Source: Dama dama
Taxonomy: Eukaryota; Chordata; Mammalia; Artiodactyla; Cervidae
Assembly (NCBI RefSeq): GCF_033118175.1
Contig: NC_083695.1
Location: forward strand, 33,249,607-33,313,606
Length of the DNA: 64,000 bases
Reading direction: 5' to 3'
Shown piece by piece: positions 36,725-48,424 of this stretch. The position numbers and the translations under genes were made by a program. Numbering within the stretch: position 1 is the stretch's first letter; every line of letters begins with the position of its first letter. The notes beneath the pieces were generated by a model, which saw only the letters and a list, made by a program, of their open reading frames with translations, had not been told where the DNA came from and did not search any database.

Positions 36725-37175
36725 TTAACCTCTTCTTTTTTTCTTTAATTTTTATCAGAGTGTAATTGTTTTCAGTGTTGTTTCAGGTGTAAAGCAAAGT
36801 GAATTTGTTACACGTATGCATTTATCCGCAAGTTTTAGAATCTATTCCCATTCGCATGTAGGTCATTACACAGTATTGAGTAGAGTTCTCAGTAGGTCCT
36901 TATTAGGTACCTATTTTATATATGGTTGTGTGTGTATGTCGATCCTAATCCTCCAATTTATCCCTCCTCCCCTTTGCCCCCTGGTAACCGTAAGTTTATT
37001 TTCTACATCTGTAACTATTTCTGTTCTGTAGATAAATTCATTTGTACCTTTTTTTGTTCTTATAGATTCTGTATATAGTCTGTGTCATATATTGTCTTTA
37101 TCTGACTTACTTCACTCAGCATGACCATCACTAGGTCCATCCATGTTGCTGCAAATTAGTCTGTTTCTTGTAGTA
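36725..37175 (-). mobile_element. Old L1 3' end, antisense
   Basis: Landmarks: gtgttgtttcaggtgtaaag, ccctggtaaccgtaagttta, ttcatttgtacctttttttg, actaggtccatccatgttgc. The usual order of the antisense L1MA-like 3' region. Confidence 0.8.
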
Positions 37176-37221
37176 TCACCGTAAGTGGTGAAAGACTTAA
37201 TTACTTTCAGTTTAGTTTGTT

Positions 37222-37560
37222 GTCTTTTTTTTTTTTTTTGATGCACAGCTTGTGGGTTCTTAGTTTCCTAACCAGGAATTAAACCCTTGCTCTCAGCCTT
37301 GAAAAATAGAATCCAGACCACTGGTGTGCGTGCGTGCTCAGTTGCTGCGTTGTGTCTGAATCTTTGTGACCCCATGGACTGTAACTGCCAGGCCTTGTCC
37401 ATGGGATTTCCTAGGCAAGAATACTGGAGTGGGTTGCCATTTGTGTCTCCAGGGGACCTTCCTGGCCTCGGATTCAGACTTGCATCTCCTGCTTAGCAGG
37501 CAGATTCTTTACTGCTGAGCCACCAGGGAAGCCTTGTTAATCAACTGGATCACCAGGTAA
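37222..37560 (-). mobile_element. CHR-type SINE split by a Bov-tA SINE
   Basis: An antisense CHR: T-run, cttagtttcctaaccaggaa, gaatccagaccactgg, then, after the nested SINE, caactggatcaccaggtaat. The nested insertion duplicated about 9 bp of the host (accactgg / tcaactgg). Confidence 0.85.
37325..37537 (-). mobile_element. Bov-tA SINE nested in CHR SINE
   Basis: Antisense copy with gttgtgtctgaatctttgtg at the left and the head ctgctgagccaccagggaag at the right. Confidence 0.9.
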
Positions 37561-37659
37561 TTCCTTGGCTTGTCTTAATCAACTACTCTGATATCTGACA
37601 ACCCATCTTTCTTCAACTCACTTGAGTTCCTCACACATATAAATGGAATCGTTTAGTTG

Positions 37660-38034
37660 ACCAGTTCAGTTCAGTCACTCAGTCATGTCTGACACTTTGT
37701 GACCCCATGGACTGTAGCACGCCAGGCTTCCCTGTTTGTTACCATCTCCTGGAGCTTGTTCAAACTCATGTCCATCAAGTTGGTGATGCTCTCCAACCAT
37801 CTCATCCTCTGTTGTCCCCTTCTCCTCCTGCCTTCAATCTTTCCCAGCATCAGGGTCTTTTCCAATGAATCAGTTCTTCTGATCAGGTGGCCAAAGTATT
37901 GGAGTTTCAGCTTTAGCATCAGTCTTTCCAGTGAATATTCAGGGTTGACTTCCTTTAGGATTGACTGGTTTGATCTCCTTGCTGTTCAAGGGACTTTCAA
38001 AAGTCTTCTCCAACTCCACAGTTCAAAAGCATCA
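37660..38034 (-). mobile_element. BovB LINE 3' end (copy C)
   Basis: Antisense BovB from agttcagttcagtcactcag to the point corresponding to cagttcaaaagcatcaa. Only about 375 bp of the 3' end remains. The minus frame 37683-37919 shows the familiar KTLMLGKIEGRRRRGQQRMR peptide. Confidence 0.92.
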
Positions 38035-38313
38035 AAAAAGATTTCAGGAAAGGGTAATGGTTGGAACAAGTGGATACCTATATGCCAAAGTGGCGATTAA
38101 AAAAAAAACAAACATTGTTATGTATCTCATTCTACAAACACAAAAATTAACTCAAAATGGAATACAGACCTAAATGTAACAAGTAAAACAATAAAATTTC
38201 TAGAAAAAAATATAGAAAAATATCATTCTGACCCTCAACTAGAGTCAAAAAAATGAACATGATTTAAAAAAAAAAAAAGATCTGAATATTGCTCTAAAGA
38301 AGGTATATAGATA

Positions 38314-38346
38314 GTAAAAATAATAATAATAATAATAATAATAATA
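38314..38346 (+). repeat. (AAT)n microsatellite
   Basis: About nine to ten consecutive AAT/ATA units just left of BovB copy D. A perfect trinucleotide run, so length polymorphism is likely. Confidence 0.95.
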
Positions 38347-38363
38347 GAACACTCAACATTGTT

Positions 38364-38657
38364 CAGTTCAATTCAGTTCAGCCGCTCAGTTGTGTCTGAC
38401 TCTTTGTGACCCCATGAATCGCAACACACCAGGCCTCCCTGTCCATCACCAACTCCCGGAGTCTACTCGAACCCATGTCCATCGAGTCGGTGATGCGATC
38501 CAACCATCTCATCCTCTGTCATCCCCTTCTCCTCCTGCCCCTAATGCCTCCCAGCATCAGGGTCTTTTCCAATGAGTCAACTCAAAAGCAGGAGGTGGCC
38601 AAAGTACTGGAGTTTCAGCTTCAGCATCAGTCCTTCCGATGAACATCCAGGACTGAT
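38364..38657 (-). mobile_element. BovB LINE 3' end nested in L1M (copy D)
   Basis: Antisense BovB of about 294 bp, the least diverged 3' end in the window. Target-site duplication caacattgtt at 38354-38363 and caacatcgtt at 38658-38667 (9 of 10). Confidence 0.94.
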
Positions 38658-39720
38658 CAACATCGTTAGGAAGTATAAATTAAAACAATGAGAAATATCC
38701 TTGTCATACTATTTACTTATGTGAGAGAGCTTATTAACTACACACTTGGAAATATTATTGTATATTCCATCTTAAAATCATGTTAAAATGGCAAATAAGC
38801 ATATAATACATTTTCATTATCTTTAGCTATCAGAAGAGTGCAAGTTAAAAACATGAGAAGCGTTGCACATCTTTAATTAGCTAAAATTTTTAAGTGACAA
38901 CAGTAACAAATCCTGATGAGCATACAGAAGAACTGACTCTCTCATACATTGCTATTGGGAATATAGAATGACACAGCCACTCTGGTAACAGCTTGACATT
39001 TCTTTTAAAATTGAACATATATTTTCATGACTCAGCAGTCACATTCCTGAGCATTTGTCATAGAGAAATGAAACTTACGTTCCTGCAGAGACTTGCTACA
39101 CTATATTCATAGCACTTTGTTATTGCCCCAAACTGGAAACAATCCAAATAACTTTTATCAAATGAATGGCTGAATTGTGATACATCTGTACCATGAAATA
39201 CTACTCAGCTTTAAAAAGGAATAAAATATTGCTACAGACAACAATTTGCATGGATTTCAAGGCGGGGGTCATACTGAATGTAAAAAGCCAGTTGCAAATG
39301 GTTATATTCTATGTGATTCCAAATATATAATATCCTTGGAATTAAAAAAATATATAGTTTTGGAATATATTAAAGTGTCAGAGGTTTAGGGATGAAGGTG
39401 AAGGATAGTGTAAATAGAATTTTCACAAAAAGCTGTCTTGGTGGTGATGGAACAGTTCTATATCTTGATTGTGGTAGCAGTTGCACAAATCTGTACACTG
39501 TTAAGAGTTTATAAACTGTACACATACTCAAACAAGAATGTGTGTGAAACCTAGTGAAATATGAATAGGATCTGTAGTTTAGTATTGTACCAATGTCAAG
39601 TTCCTGGATTTGAAAATGAGCTATGGTTATGTAATACATCATCTTTAGGAAAAACTGGGTGATGGTAGTGTAGGAGCCTTTTATACTATTTTTGCAATTT
39701 CTTGTGAATCTGAAATTAGG

Positions 39721-41738
39721 ATTTGGTTATTCAGTATATTTTATTTATTGACATTCTTTTATATCTTGTGTCTAAGCTGATTCTTCACTACAGAATAACC
39801 CCATAATATGTACTTTAAAATGTCTTTTAAGTTAGGGCTTAAAAGAGTATGAAATTTAATTTTGTAAAGTGTTTCCCTTGTCTGTTTTAAACCTTTTCAC
39901 AGAATTTCAAGGTTGCAAATATAAATAAAATAATTTCATTTTAAAATGATTTACTTTATAGACTAAATTAGAGAACACTCATGATTTCTTCAGAAAACTA
40001 GGTTGTAAATTAAAACCTTTGATGGTCACTCATCTCATTGGTATAAATCTGTAATCTTTCCTACTTGTAGCATTCTTTTTGTTTGTTTGACCTGTTTGTG
40101 CCCATTTTTTGAATCTCAGCTTAAATGTGACTTTCTTGTGGAGGTCTTTCTTACTCTGACACTCTTCTTTCAAAGTCTTTGTTTCTACTCAGATATATGC
40201 TTCTATGCCAAGTTGAATTCATTTTACATATGTACAGAGTGACCAAATAATGGGAAAGTTAATCAACCAACAGTGTCATTCGGTATAAAATTTTGGAGTA
40301 CATCCTAAATCTTAAATATATTAATAAATTATTGAAAAGATGAGACCACCCAAGCTATTCTAGTGATGCTTAACAGAGATGTATTTGTAACTGGTAGAAG
40401 AAGAATCACTCCCTGAGTGTAAGATCAATTGCTGTTCATTTTATTCACCTGAAGATAAATCACTTTTTCAGATTTTACAGACTTTGTCTTTTTCTGAAAA
40501 AATGATATATTAAAGTGAAAGTTTCTTTACTATATCAATGTATATATACATTCTTCCTTTATAATACTTATATATTGAAGGAACCCAGAGGTCAACAGTT
40601 AAGTCTTGTCTGCTCTCTTTTTTATTTCAATGTTATTTCTAAATGAGTTGATGAAATTCCCTTCTGTTTTGAAGGACCATTTTTCACCTGCATATGAGAA
40701 AATTTAAACTATTTGAGCTGATATTAACATATTCTGTTAATATAAATTGTCTGTGATAAAAAGTATTTGTCAATTTATATTTATTAAGTATAATTTTAGG
40801 ATTCAGATCTACTGACTGGAAAAAAAATAGTGATTTTTGGTATAATGAAAAGAAAAAGGTATATGATAATGGTTAATTATCTAAGGAAACGTTTTCAGTG
40901 TTTCGTCATGTGTCAGAATTTTGCACTGTTTATATTACATGAGGAAAAACTTGGTTATTTCCCTATATTCTCATACACTTTTTGACACTTTGACAAGTAT
41001 GATAGTTTTTATTTCTGCACCTAGTGACTTTTCATTCTAAAAATATTGTTTGAACCAGGTTTCAGAAGATGTATTCTGGTTCCTAGTTTGGGAACTCTAT
41101 TACTATTCAAAACTGTAAGCATTTTCATCTTTTATGAAAATGAGGGCCTATGTACCATTTGTTTTGATAAAGTTAGTAGAAATATGGATTATTCTGGGAG
41201 GTCTAGAATATATAGTTTTATTGTATATATCTAGGTACATAGATTAAAGACCAGTGGGTCAAAATAGGGTCAAGAAATAAATACACATAACACGGGAAAT
41301 TCAGGAAGAATATACATAAAACTGGCAGCCAGTGGAGGAAAACTAAGAAATTACTATTTGTGGGTGAATTTTTTTCTACTCATGTGCTTTCTTACTGTTT
41401 TAATTACTTTTATGACACACTATGTATTATGAATTTTAAGTATGCACATAATTTTGAAAAATTAAAATGTGTCAGATTTTTGTAGGAGCAATTTTTTAAT
41501 CAATATTTAATTGTCCATTTGCTAATTACACCAGGATTAGTATGACAGGTAGAACATTGGACACTGTCTTTCAAATGGTTTTTTAAAAAACAATACAACC
41601 TTCTTCCATAAGAAATATTTCTTAATAAACTATTCATTAGACATATACCATTATCCTTTATGTCAGAAATTTAAAATAAGAAAAATTTTATGGCTGGCCT
41701 GAATGATGAACATTTGTCCTCATTTTTTTGTGCTCTGG
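39721..41738. other. Intron, mostly unrecognised
   Basis: About 40090-40200 resembles an L2 fragment (tcagcttaaatgtgactttc then gtggaggtctttctta). Nothing else is assignable and there are no long open frames. Confidence 0.4.
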
Positions 41739-41756
41739 CCTTTGTGATATCCAAAG

Positions 41757-41986
41757 GTATAGTTCCCAGGTGGTGCTAGTGGTAAAGAACCTGCCTGAAA
41801 ATGCAGGGAACATAAGAGATGTGGGTTCTATCCCTGGGTTGAGAGGAACCCCTGGAGGAGGCCATGGCAACCCACTCCAGTATTCTTGCCTGGAGAATCA
41901 CATGGAGAGAGGACCCTGGTGGGCTATAGTCCAATGGTTGCAAAGAGTTGGACACGGTTGAAATGACTTAGCATGCACACAAATGA
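41757..41986 (+). mobile_element. Bov-tA SINE, sense
   Basis: Flanked by a perfect 18-bp target-site duplication, cctttgtgatatccaaag, at 41739-41756 and 41987-42004. The body runs from ttcccaggtggtgctagtgg to gttggacacggttgaaatga. Confidence 0.96.
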
Positions 41987-42009
41987 CCTTTGTGATATCC
42001 AAAGTTACA

Positions 42010-42595
42010 GTTTTTTTTCTTCCTTTTATAGTGTACTAACACAAGTATATTTGATACAATGTCCTAATTTCGTTTCTTTAACATTTAAATTTTAATTTTT
42101 ATCATCCTTTTGCCAAGATTTCTTATACTTGCCATACTATATAGTGTACATTGAAATAATTTTTGAAATCATTACTTTTGCTTCTTGCTGTCTCTGGTTT
42201 TGTTTTGCTATCTTCAGAGTTTTATATATATTTGGATTTACTGTTTGGAAAATCCACCATGTGTTAGCTCTCCTAATAGTCCCCCATGTCATGCAGGTCC
42301 TTATATAATACAAATAACTATTCTTGGGGTTTTGTATATTTATTTATTTGACTGTCATTTTATTGAAAATTGTTTGATAATTGTTTACTTATGAACTTCC
42401 TTAGTACAGAAAAATGCAATGCAAGACTAGCAACGCTCAGTTTGTGCTATTATAGTTAATTGTTGCTATGTGGATATTTTCAAATTTTAAAAGACTCAGA
42501 GAACAGTAAAACATATACTTAGCACAAATGTTACCACTCCTTGGTACCTTTAAAACTGTGCTTTAACTTTTTAAACCTTTGTTCTCATGCTACTT
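42010..42595. other. Intron, no recognised element
   Basis: AT-rich. Nothing assignable. Confidence 0.45.
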
Positions 42596-43010
42596 AAAAA
42601 AATAATTTTATTGAGGTATAATTCATCTATTATACTTTTAATCATTTAAAGGGTACAGTTGCATGGTTTTCCCTATATTCATAAATATGTGTGGCCACCA
42701 CCAGTGTCAATTTTGGTACATTTTTATTACCTCAAAAAGAAACCCCATACTCTAGCTATCACTCTCTGGTTCTCATTCATATGTTTTCCACATGAATTTT
42801 GGGGTCAGCTTGCACATTTGTACAAAAAATACTGCTTGGACTCTGATTAGGATCAATGTGGGTATTACTGGCCATATTAACTGTGTGAAGCCTTCTGACT
42901 CTGAAAAAATGGGATGTTTTTTCATTTATTTAGATCTTTAAAATCTTTCAAGTGTTTTATAGTTTTCAGAAGTTTTTCATGTTAAAAGAAAGTATTTCCA
43001 AATATATTTT

Positions 43011-43357
43011 ATTTAAAAAAAAATAATTCGTTTTTGGCTGTGCTGGGTCTTTGTTGCTGTGTGCAAGCTTTCTCTAGTTGTGGCAAGTGGGGGCTGCTCT
43101 TCATTGCAGTGCCTGGGCTTTTCATTGTGGTAGTTTCTCTTGTTGTGGAGCACAGGTTCTAGGTCCATGGGCTTGAGTAGTTGCTGCTTGTGGGCTCAGT
43201 GACTGTGCCTCAAGGGATCTAGAGCACGGGCTCAGTAATTGGGATCATGGGCTTAGTTGCTCCCGAGCATGTGGGAATTTCCCAGAAGAGGGATAAAACC
43301 CATGTTCCCTGCATTGGCCAGCAGATTCTTAATGACTGGACCACCAAGGAAGTCCAT
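43011..43357 (-). mobile_element. CHR-2-type SINE nested in L1
   Basis: Long antisense copy: ttttggctgtgctgggtctt, gcaagtgggggctgctcttc, gttgctcccgagcatgtggg, and head ctggaccaccaaggaagtcc. Confidence 0.92.
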
Positions 43358-43570
43358 ATTTTTTCATTTTGGTGTTATTGTAAATTGAATTACTTTTTTA
43401 ATTTCATTTTTCAGTTGTTCATTGCAAGTGTATAGAGATAGAATTCATTATTTAAATATTGATCTTATTTCCCATAGCTTTCCTGAACTCATTTCTAATA
43501 TTTCTGAACTAAATTCTGATATTTTTCAGTGAATTCCCTATGGTTTTCAGTGTACTAAATATGTTATCTA

Positions 43571-43647
43571 TTAGTTTGGCCAAAAAGTTCATTTGAGTGT
43601 TCCATAAGATGGTACAGAAAAACCCAAACTTTTTGGTCAACACAATA
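43571..43647. mobile_element. Mariner-type MITE (about 77 bp) nested in L1
   Basis: Terminal inverted repeats: tttggccaaaaagttcattt at the left and aaactttttggtcaacacaa at the right, with TA at both ends as expected for a mariner target. A non-autonomous element with no coding capacity. Confidence 0.85.
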
Positions 43648-43721
43648 TACTTTTACTTCTTCCTTTCCAGTTTGGAACCCATTTGTTTGTTTGTTTTGCC
43701 TAGTTGCCTTGACTAGTGACT

Positions 43722-44612
43722 CTTTGTTGTTCTTTAGTCGCTAAGTTGTGTCTGACTCTTGTGACCCTATGAACTGAAGCACCCTAGTCTTCTCTGTCCT
43801 TTACTGTCTCCCTGAGTTTGCTCAAACTCATGTCCATTGAGTCAGTGATGCCATCCAACCATCTCATCCTCTGTTGCCCACTTCTCCTCTTGCCCTCAGT
43901 CTTTTCCAGCATTAGGGTCTTTTCCAATGAGTCAGCTGTTCACATCAGGTGGCTAAAGTATTGAAGCTTCAGCTTCAGTGTCAGTCTTTGCAATGAATAT
44001 TCAGGATTGATCTCCTATAGGAGTGACTGGTTTGATCTCCTTGCTGTCCAAGGGACTCTGAGGGGTCTTCTCCAACACCACAGTTTGAAAGTGTCAATTC
44101 TTCAGCACTCAGCCTTCTTCATGGTCCAGCTCTCACATCCATACATGACTATTGGAAAAACCATAGCTTTGACCATACAGACCTTTGTCAACAAATGATG
44201 TCTCTGCTTTTTCATACACTGTTTAGGTTTGTCATAGTTATTCTTCCAAGGTGCAAGCATCTTTTAATTTTGTGGCTGTAGTCACCATCCGTATTGATTT
44301 TGGAGCTCAAAAAAGTGAAATCTGACACTGTTTCCACATTTTCCCCATCTGTTTTCCATGAAACGATAGGACCGGATACCACGATCTTTGTTTTTGAATG
44401 TTGAGTTTTAAGCCAGCTTTTTTACTCTTTTCTTTCTCCTTCATCAAGAAGCTCGTTAGTTTCTCTTCACTTTCTGCCATTAAAGTGGTATCATCTATGT
44501 ATCTGAGGTTGTTGATAGTTCTCCCAGCAATCTTGATTCCAGCTTGTGCTTCATCCAGCCTGGGATTTCAAATGATACACTCTGCATATGAGTTAAAAAA
44601 AGCAGGCATCTA
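43722..44612 (-). mobile_element. BovB LINE, 5'-truncated, nested in L1 (copy E)
   Basis: Antisense BovB starting with the (GTT)-type tail tttgttgttctttagtcgct and ending near catatgagttaaaaaaagca. L1 sequence flanks both sides and is continuous across the gap. Confidence 0.92.
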
Positions 44613-45996
44613 GCATAATGTTGAAGAGAAGTGGTGAGAGTAGACATCCTTGTGTTGTTCCTTGTCTGAGGGCCAGAGTATCCTGTCATTCACAATGATG
44701 TTTACTGTGTATTTTTCTTAAATGCTCTTTGTCATATTCAGGAAGTTCCTATCTATTACTAGTTTATTGAATCTGTTTAACTTGAAACAGTGTTAGATTT
44801 GCCAGGTGCTTTTTCTGCATTTGTTGTCATAAGCATATGAGTTTTGTTTTCTATACTGTTGATATGATATATAACATTAGTTGATTTTGAGATGTTAAGC
44901 CAATCTTGCATTCCTGGGATTAAATCTCATTGGTCATATTATATAATTCTCTTTTATATATTGCTGGATTTGTTTTTGCTAATATTTTACTGGGGATTTT
45001 TATATCATATTCATAACAGGTATTGGTCTGTAATTACCTTATCTTATTTCTGTCTGTGGTTTAGTATCATGGTAGTACTGCTTCCATAAAATGAACTGGG
45101 GTTTGTTTCTTTTTCTGTTTTTTGGCAGAATCTGTGGAGAATTGTTTTTAATTCTTCTTTAAATATTTGTTAGATTCAGTGGTAAAGTCATCTGATCTTT
45201 AGTTTGTAGGTAGTTTTTGATTACTAATTACTTCACTAGTTGTATTGGTTTCTAAAGATTACGTGTTTGTTCTTGAGTCAGTTTCAGTAGTTTGTGGTCA
45301 TTCTGTTCATTGTATCACCCATCTTATCTGAGTTACCTCATTAATTTTTATGTCTTTTTTCATTACAATAGTCATTTCAGGTCTCTTCTGGATATCTGCA
45401 TGACACATCACTTCCCACACATTTACATTCAATCTGTTTGTAACTTTTGATGTAAGGTGTGTTTCTTCTAGACAAACATAAGTATTTCTATATAAAAGTA
45501 TCAGAACTATTGATATGAAAATGTGAGATTTGTCTCATTGTTTTATTTCCATGAATCGGTATACTATTTCCACAAATTGTTTTCTACTTTTTCTGTAAAA
45601 TTCAGCTTGTTTTTACTAAGGCCTTCGATGAAACATTTAATAAGATTAAGTTTCATTGCGTTTTGAAAGGTCTGTTATTTTTTGAGTTGTAAATTCATTT
45701 CCCTTATTTTCATGTCATGAAATCAATTAAAAAATAATGATCTGTAGTTTCCTAAACACTGGATTTTTATTATATTGAATAATGAGTATAATAGTTATAT
45801 CTTATAATGTGATCTTCTGGCATGGAGAAATACTATAATGTTAAATATCATTTTTTAGTTGAATTTTGTATCATTTAGATTTTTCTCTGATAGTTTAAAT
45901 TTTTATATTGACAGTTTGTTGCATATTGATAAATGCTTTTAAGTCATAGTAGTGTGTAATTTTAACATGGATTGGCCTCATCCAATGTAATTGTTT

Positions 45997-46177
45997 TTGT
46001 TGTTGACTAATGTCTCTGCTTTTTATTTATTTATTAAAAAACATTAAAAATTTTTTTTTCATTTATTTTTATTAGTTGGAGGCTAATTACTTTACAATAT
46101 TGTAGTGGTTTTTGCCATACATTGACATGAATCAGCCATGGATTCACATGTGTTCCCTATCCTGATCCCCCCTCCCA
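45997..46177 (-). mobile_element. Very short L1 3' end with an extended tail
   Basis: Perfect 14-bp target-site duplication, caatgtaattgttt, at 45983-45996 and 46178-46191. The L1 3'UTR occupies about 46058-46177 (ttttattagttggaggctaa onward). Between the left duplication and the L1 poly-A lie about 55 bp, including actaatgtctctgcttttta, which looks like BovB sequence. Confidence 0.93.
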
Positions 46178-46191
46178 CAATGTAATTGTTT

Positions 46192-47129
46192 AATTAGCTT
46201 GTAGTAAATGCAAGCTAGTCTAAATTTTCACTGATTTCCAGTCTCTAATCAGTTGACTTATGAGATACATTTCTTACATTTTTTTTTCTTAAAAAAAAAA
46301 AATCTTAAAAAGTGAGATGAGAACACTAAAATCACTTAAATACAAATTATAAAAGTTTTTCATAATGTTTTAAAGAAGCAATCTTGTTTTTGAAATGTCT
46401 ATTTAATTTTGTGTATAGAGTTCCTTAGGGATTAAAAAAAATAGTTTTTCTGGATTACATACATAAAAATGTATGGAGAAGAAGTAAGACTTTATAAACA
46501 CTGTTAGTCATTCTACATTAAAAAAGGTTTTCATTTTTCAAAAAACTCTCACTTTAAAACAGTGGTCAAAATATGTATTCAACAAATTAGTGTAAGAATT
46601 GTAATGCAGGCAAGTAAACCTTGGGCTTTTTTAGTTTTTCTACTGATTACCAGTGTTAAGCAGAAGTTTCATATGGGAATAGGAAAAAATGAACTCACCA
46701 TTCTCTTGAGCATCTGGAGTAAGTTTACTGCCAGAGGCAAGCTCGTAATTTCTATATTCTTATCCTTACAGCAAATCCTATGCTGCCCTGAAATGAATCA
46801 CATGCACAGCCTCATTGACTCTCACAGAAATAGTCTAGTGCCTATGTGAGTTTTTTTAGCTGGAAAGATTGTATCTCTGGGCCTCAGTATAATTCCTTTG
46901 TAAATAGTAAAGATACCTCTATAACACAGTTCCTTCAGCCTTAGTGTGCTTTTATAATTATCCATGGAATCCTAAAATAGGTATGAAAAGAATTATTGTT
47001 TTTAAATGAATGACATCTCTTATCAAAAACATGATGAACTTTAACTCTTTTATGGCTATTTAGAGCTGAAGACGTTATTTGTATAGTCTTATGGAAAACT
47101 TTATAAACATCTGGGATGACAGAAACAGT
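46192..47129. other. Intron, no recognised element
   Basis: AT-rich. The 95-codon + frame at 46562-46849 has no recognisable domain. Confidence 0.45.
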
Positions 47130-47235
47130 CAAAGGCCTGATGGGAACTCACAAAGTAGAACATCTACTCCATGCTCTGCCAGCAAGTAGCTGAGTGATCT
47201 TGGGCAAGTGATTCAACTATTTAATAATTTAATAA
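47130..47235 (+). repeat. MIR SINE fragment
   Basis: MIR core: ctctgccagcaagtagctga then gtgatcttgggcaagtgatt. It ends just before the LTR-like element. Confidence 0.7.
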
Positions 47236-47263
47236 TACTTCATAATTAATTAGATATGATTAC

Positions 47264-48086
47264 TGTGGGGGAATTAACAAGATGGTGCCAGTCAGGCTCT
47301 GTTGCCCCACACTGTCACACCCTCTCGCCCCATATTCTGGAAACAATGACTTTGCACAGCTGTGTAACAGCTGAGATCATTTGTAACACTGCACGTGTGT
47401 ATCACAAGGTACTCCGTTGGTCACAGGGTCCTTGTGCCGTATGCCTATATGAGCTTCACCGTGAAAGCCCTGGCTGCTGCTGCATCAGGGCTGCATTGGA
47501 GCTACATCATAGTTATGTTATATAGGACTATGTTTTTGCTATGTTATAGTTATGTTATGGTTATGTTATGGCTGCTGCATCAGCCAGGAAAGAGGCTGTG
47601 TTATGGTGGCTGTGCCAGCCAGGAGAGAATAAATGTGTCTGTAGTTCCTGGGCTTCCCTGGTGGCTCAGCTGGTAAAGAATCTGCCTGCAGTGCAGGAGA
47701 CCCTGGTATGATTCCCAGGTCGGGCAGATCCCCTGGAGAAGGGATAGGGTACCCACTCCAGTATTCTTGGGCTTCGATGGTGGCTCAGATGGTGTGGAAT
47801 CCTCCTGCAATGTGGTAGAGCCAGGTTCAATCCCTGGGTTGGGAAGATCCCCTGGAGGAGGACATGGCAACCCACTTCAGTATTCTTGCCTGAATCATCC
47901 CCATGGACAGAGGAGCCTGGCGGGCTACAGTCCATGCGGTCACAAAGAGTTGGACAGTACTGAGCAGCTCAGCACAGTGGCAGTTCCCGCCTCTCCTCTT
48001 CCAGCCTCTTGGCTCCAGCCTCACCTACCCTGGGTCAGTGAACAATGCACACAGTGTGAACAGCAAGACAACTGGTGCTGTGAACA
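47264..48086 (+). mobile_element. Solo-LTR-like element split by a Bov-A2 SINE
   Basis: Begins tgtgggggaattaacaagat and ends near actggtgctgtgaaca, so it has TG...CA ends. A polyadenylation-like gagaataaatgtgtctgtag lies before the nested SINE, and a GC-richer U5-like tail (cagttcccgcctctcctctt) follows it. There is a degenerate local repeat of ttatggttatg near 47510-47570. No internal retroviral genes accompany it. Flanking host duplications are not clear. Confidence 0.6.
47649..47978 (+). mobile_element. Dimeric Bov-A2-type SINE, sense
   Basis: Two related units in tandem: gggcttccctggtggctcag at the start, and gggcttcgatggtggctcag near 47769. The BovB-derived end is cacaaagagttggacagtac. 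Flanks tagttcctg and cagttcccg suggest a target-site duplication inside the LTR. Confidence 0.9.
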
Positions 48087-48424
48087 GGATCAGCAAGATA
48101 ATTATAAATTAAATAATTATTTTAGACTTGATTTCTGTGGTCCATATAGCTCCTGAATTTCATGACATTGCTCCATTTTCTCTTATATTGTTTCTTAATC
48201 TCAGTAAAAGCCACTATTATATTGACGGGAAAGATCTATTTGCAGTTAAAACTTGAGTTACTAAGTGTGTTATTGCTTCTCGTTTTTCATCCACTGCTTC
48301 CATTTTGTGTGATTATGTTTACAATATGCATTTTTAATGCATTTGGTTAAGTCCAAGCAGAACACTGCAGTAACTAAAACTTCACTACAGCTTGCAGTTG
48401 CCTGGCATCAAGAGAGAGTTATTA

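Larger units (their letters stand above)
38035..39720 (+). mobile_element. Old L1M, sense, split by BovB copy D
   Basis: Sense L1: ggaacaagtggatacctata, aattaactcaaaatggaata, then after the BovB gactctctcatacattgcta, caaatgaatggctgaattgt, and the 3'UTR gaacagttctatatcttgat and ctgggtgatggtagtgtag. The ORF2 frame is destroyed. Confidence 0.8.
42596..45650 (-). mobile_element. Old L1, antisense, with three nested insertions
   Basis: From about 42785 the antisense ORF2 order can be followed: tcatttatttagatctttaa, a gap filled by a CHR SINE, ttggtgttattgtaaattga, cagttgttcattgcaagtgt, a mariner MITE, cttcttcctttccagtttgg, a BovB, then gaagagaagtggtgagagta, cttttatatattgctggatt and gtctgtaattaccttatctt. 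The left end (42596-42784) may be a separate L1M 3' fragment (attgaggtataattcatcta). The right edge is vague. Confidence 0.8.

Noticed and set aside
47648..47975. Tandem or CRISPR-like repeat
   Set aside because: The two related units are the known dimeric architecture of Bov-A2 SINEs, and this is a nuclear mammalian genome.
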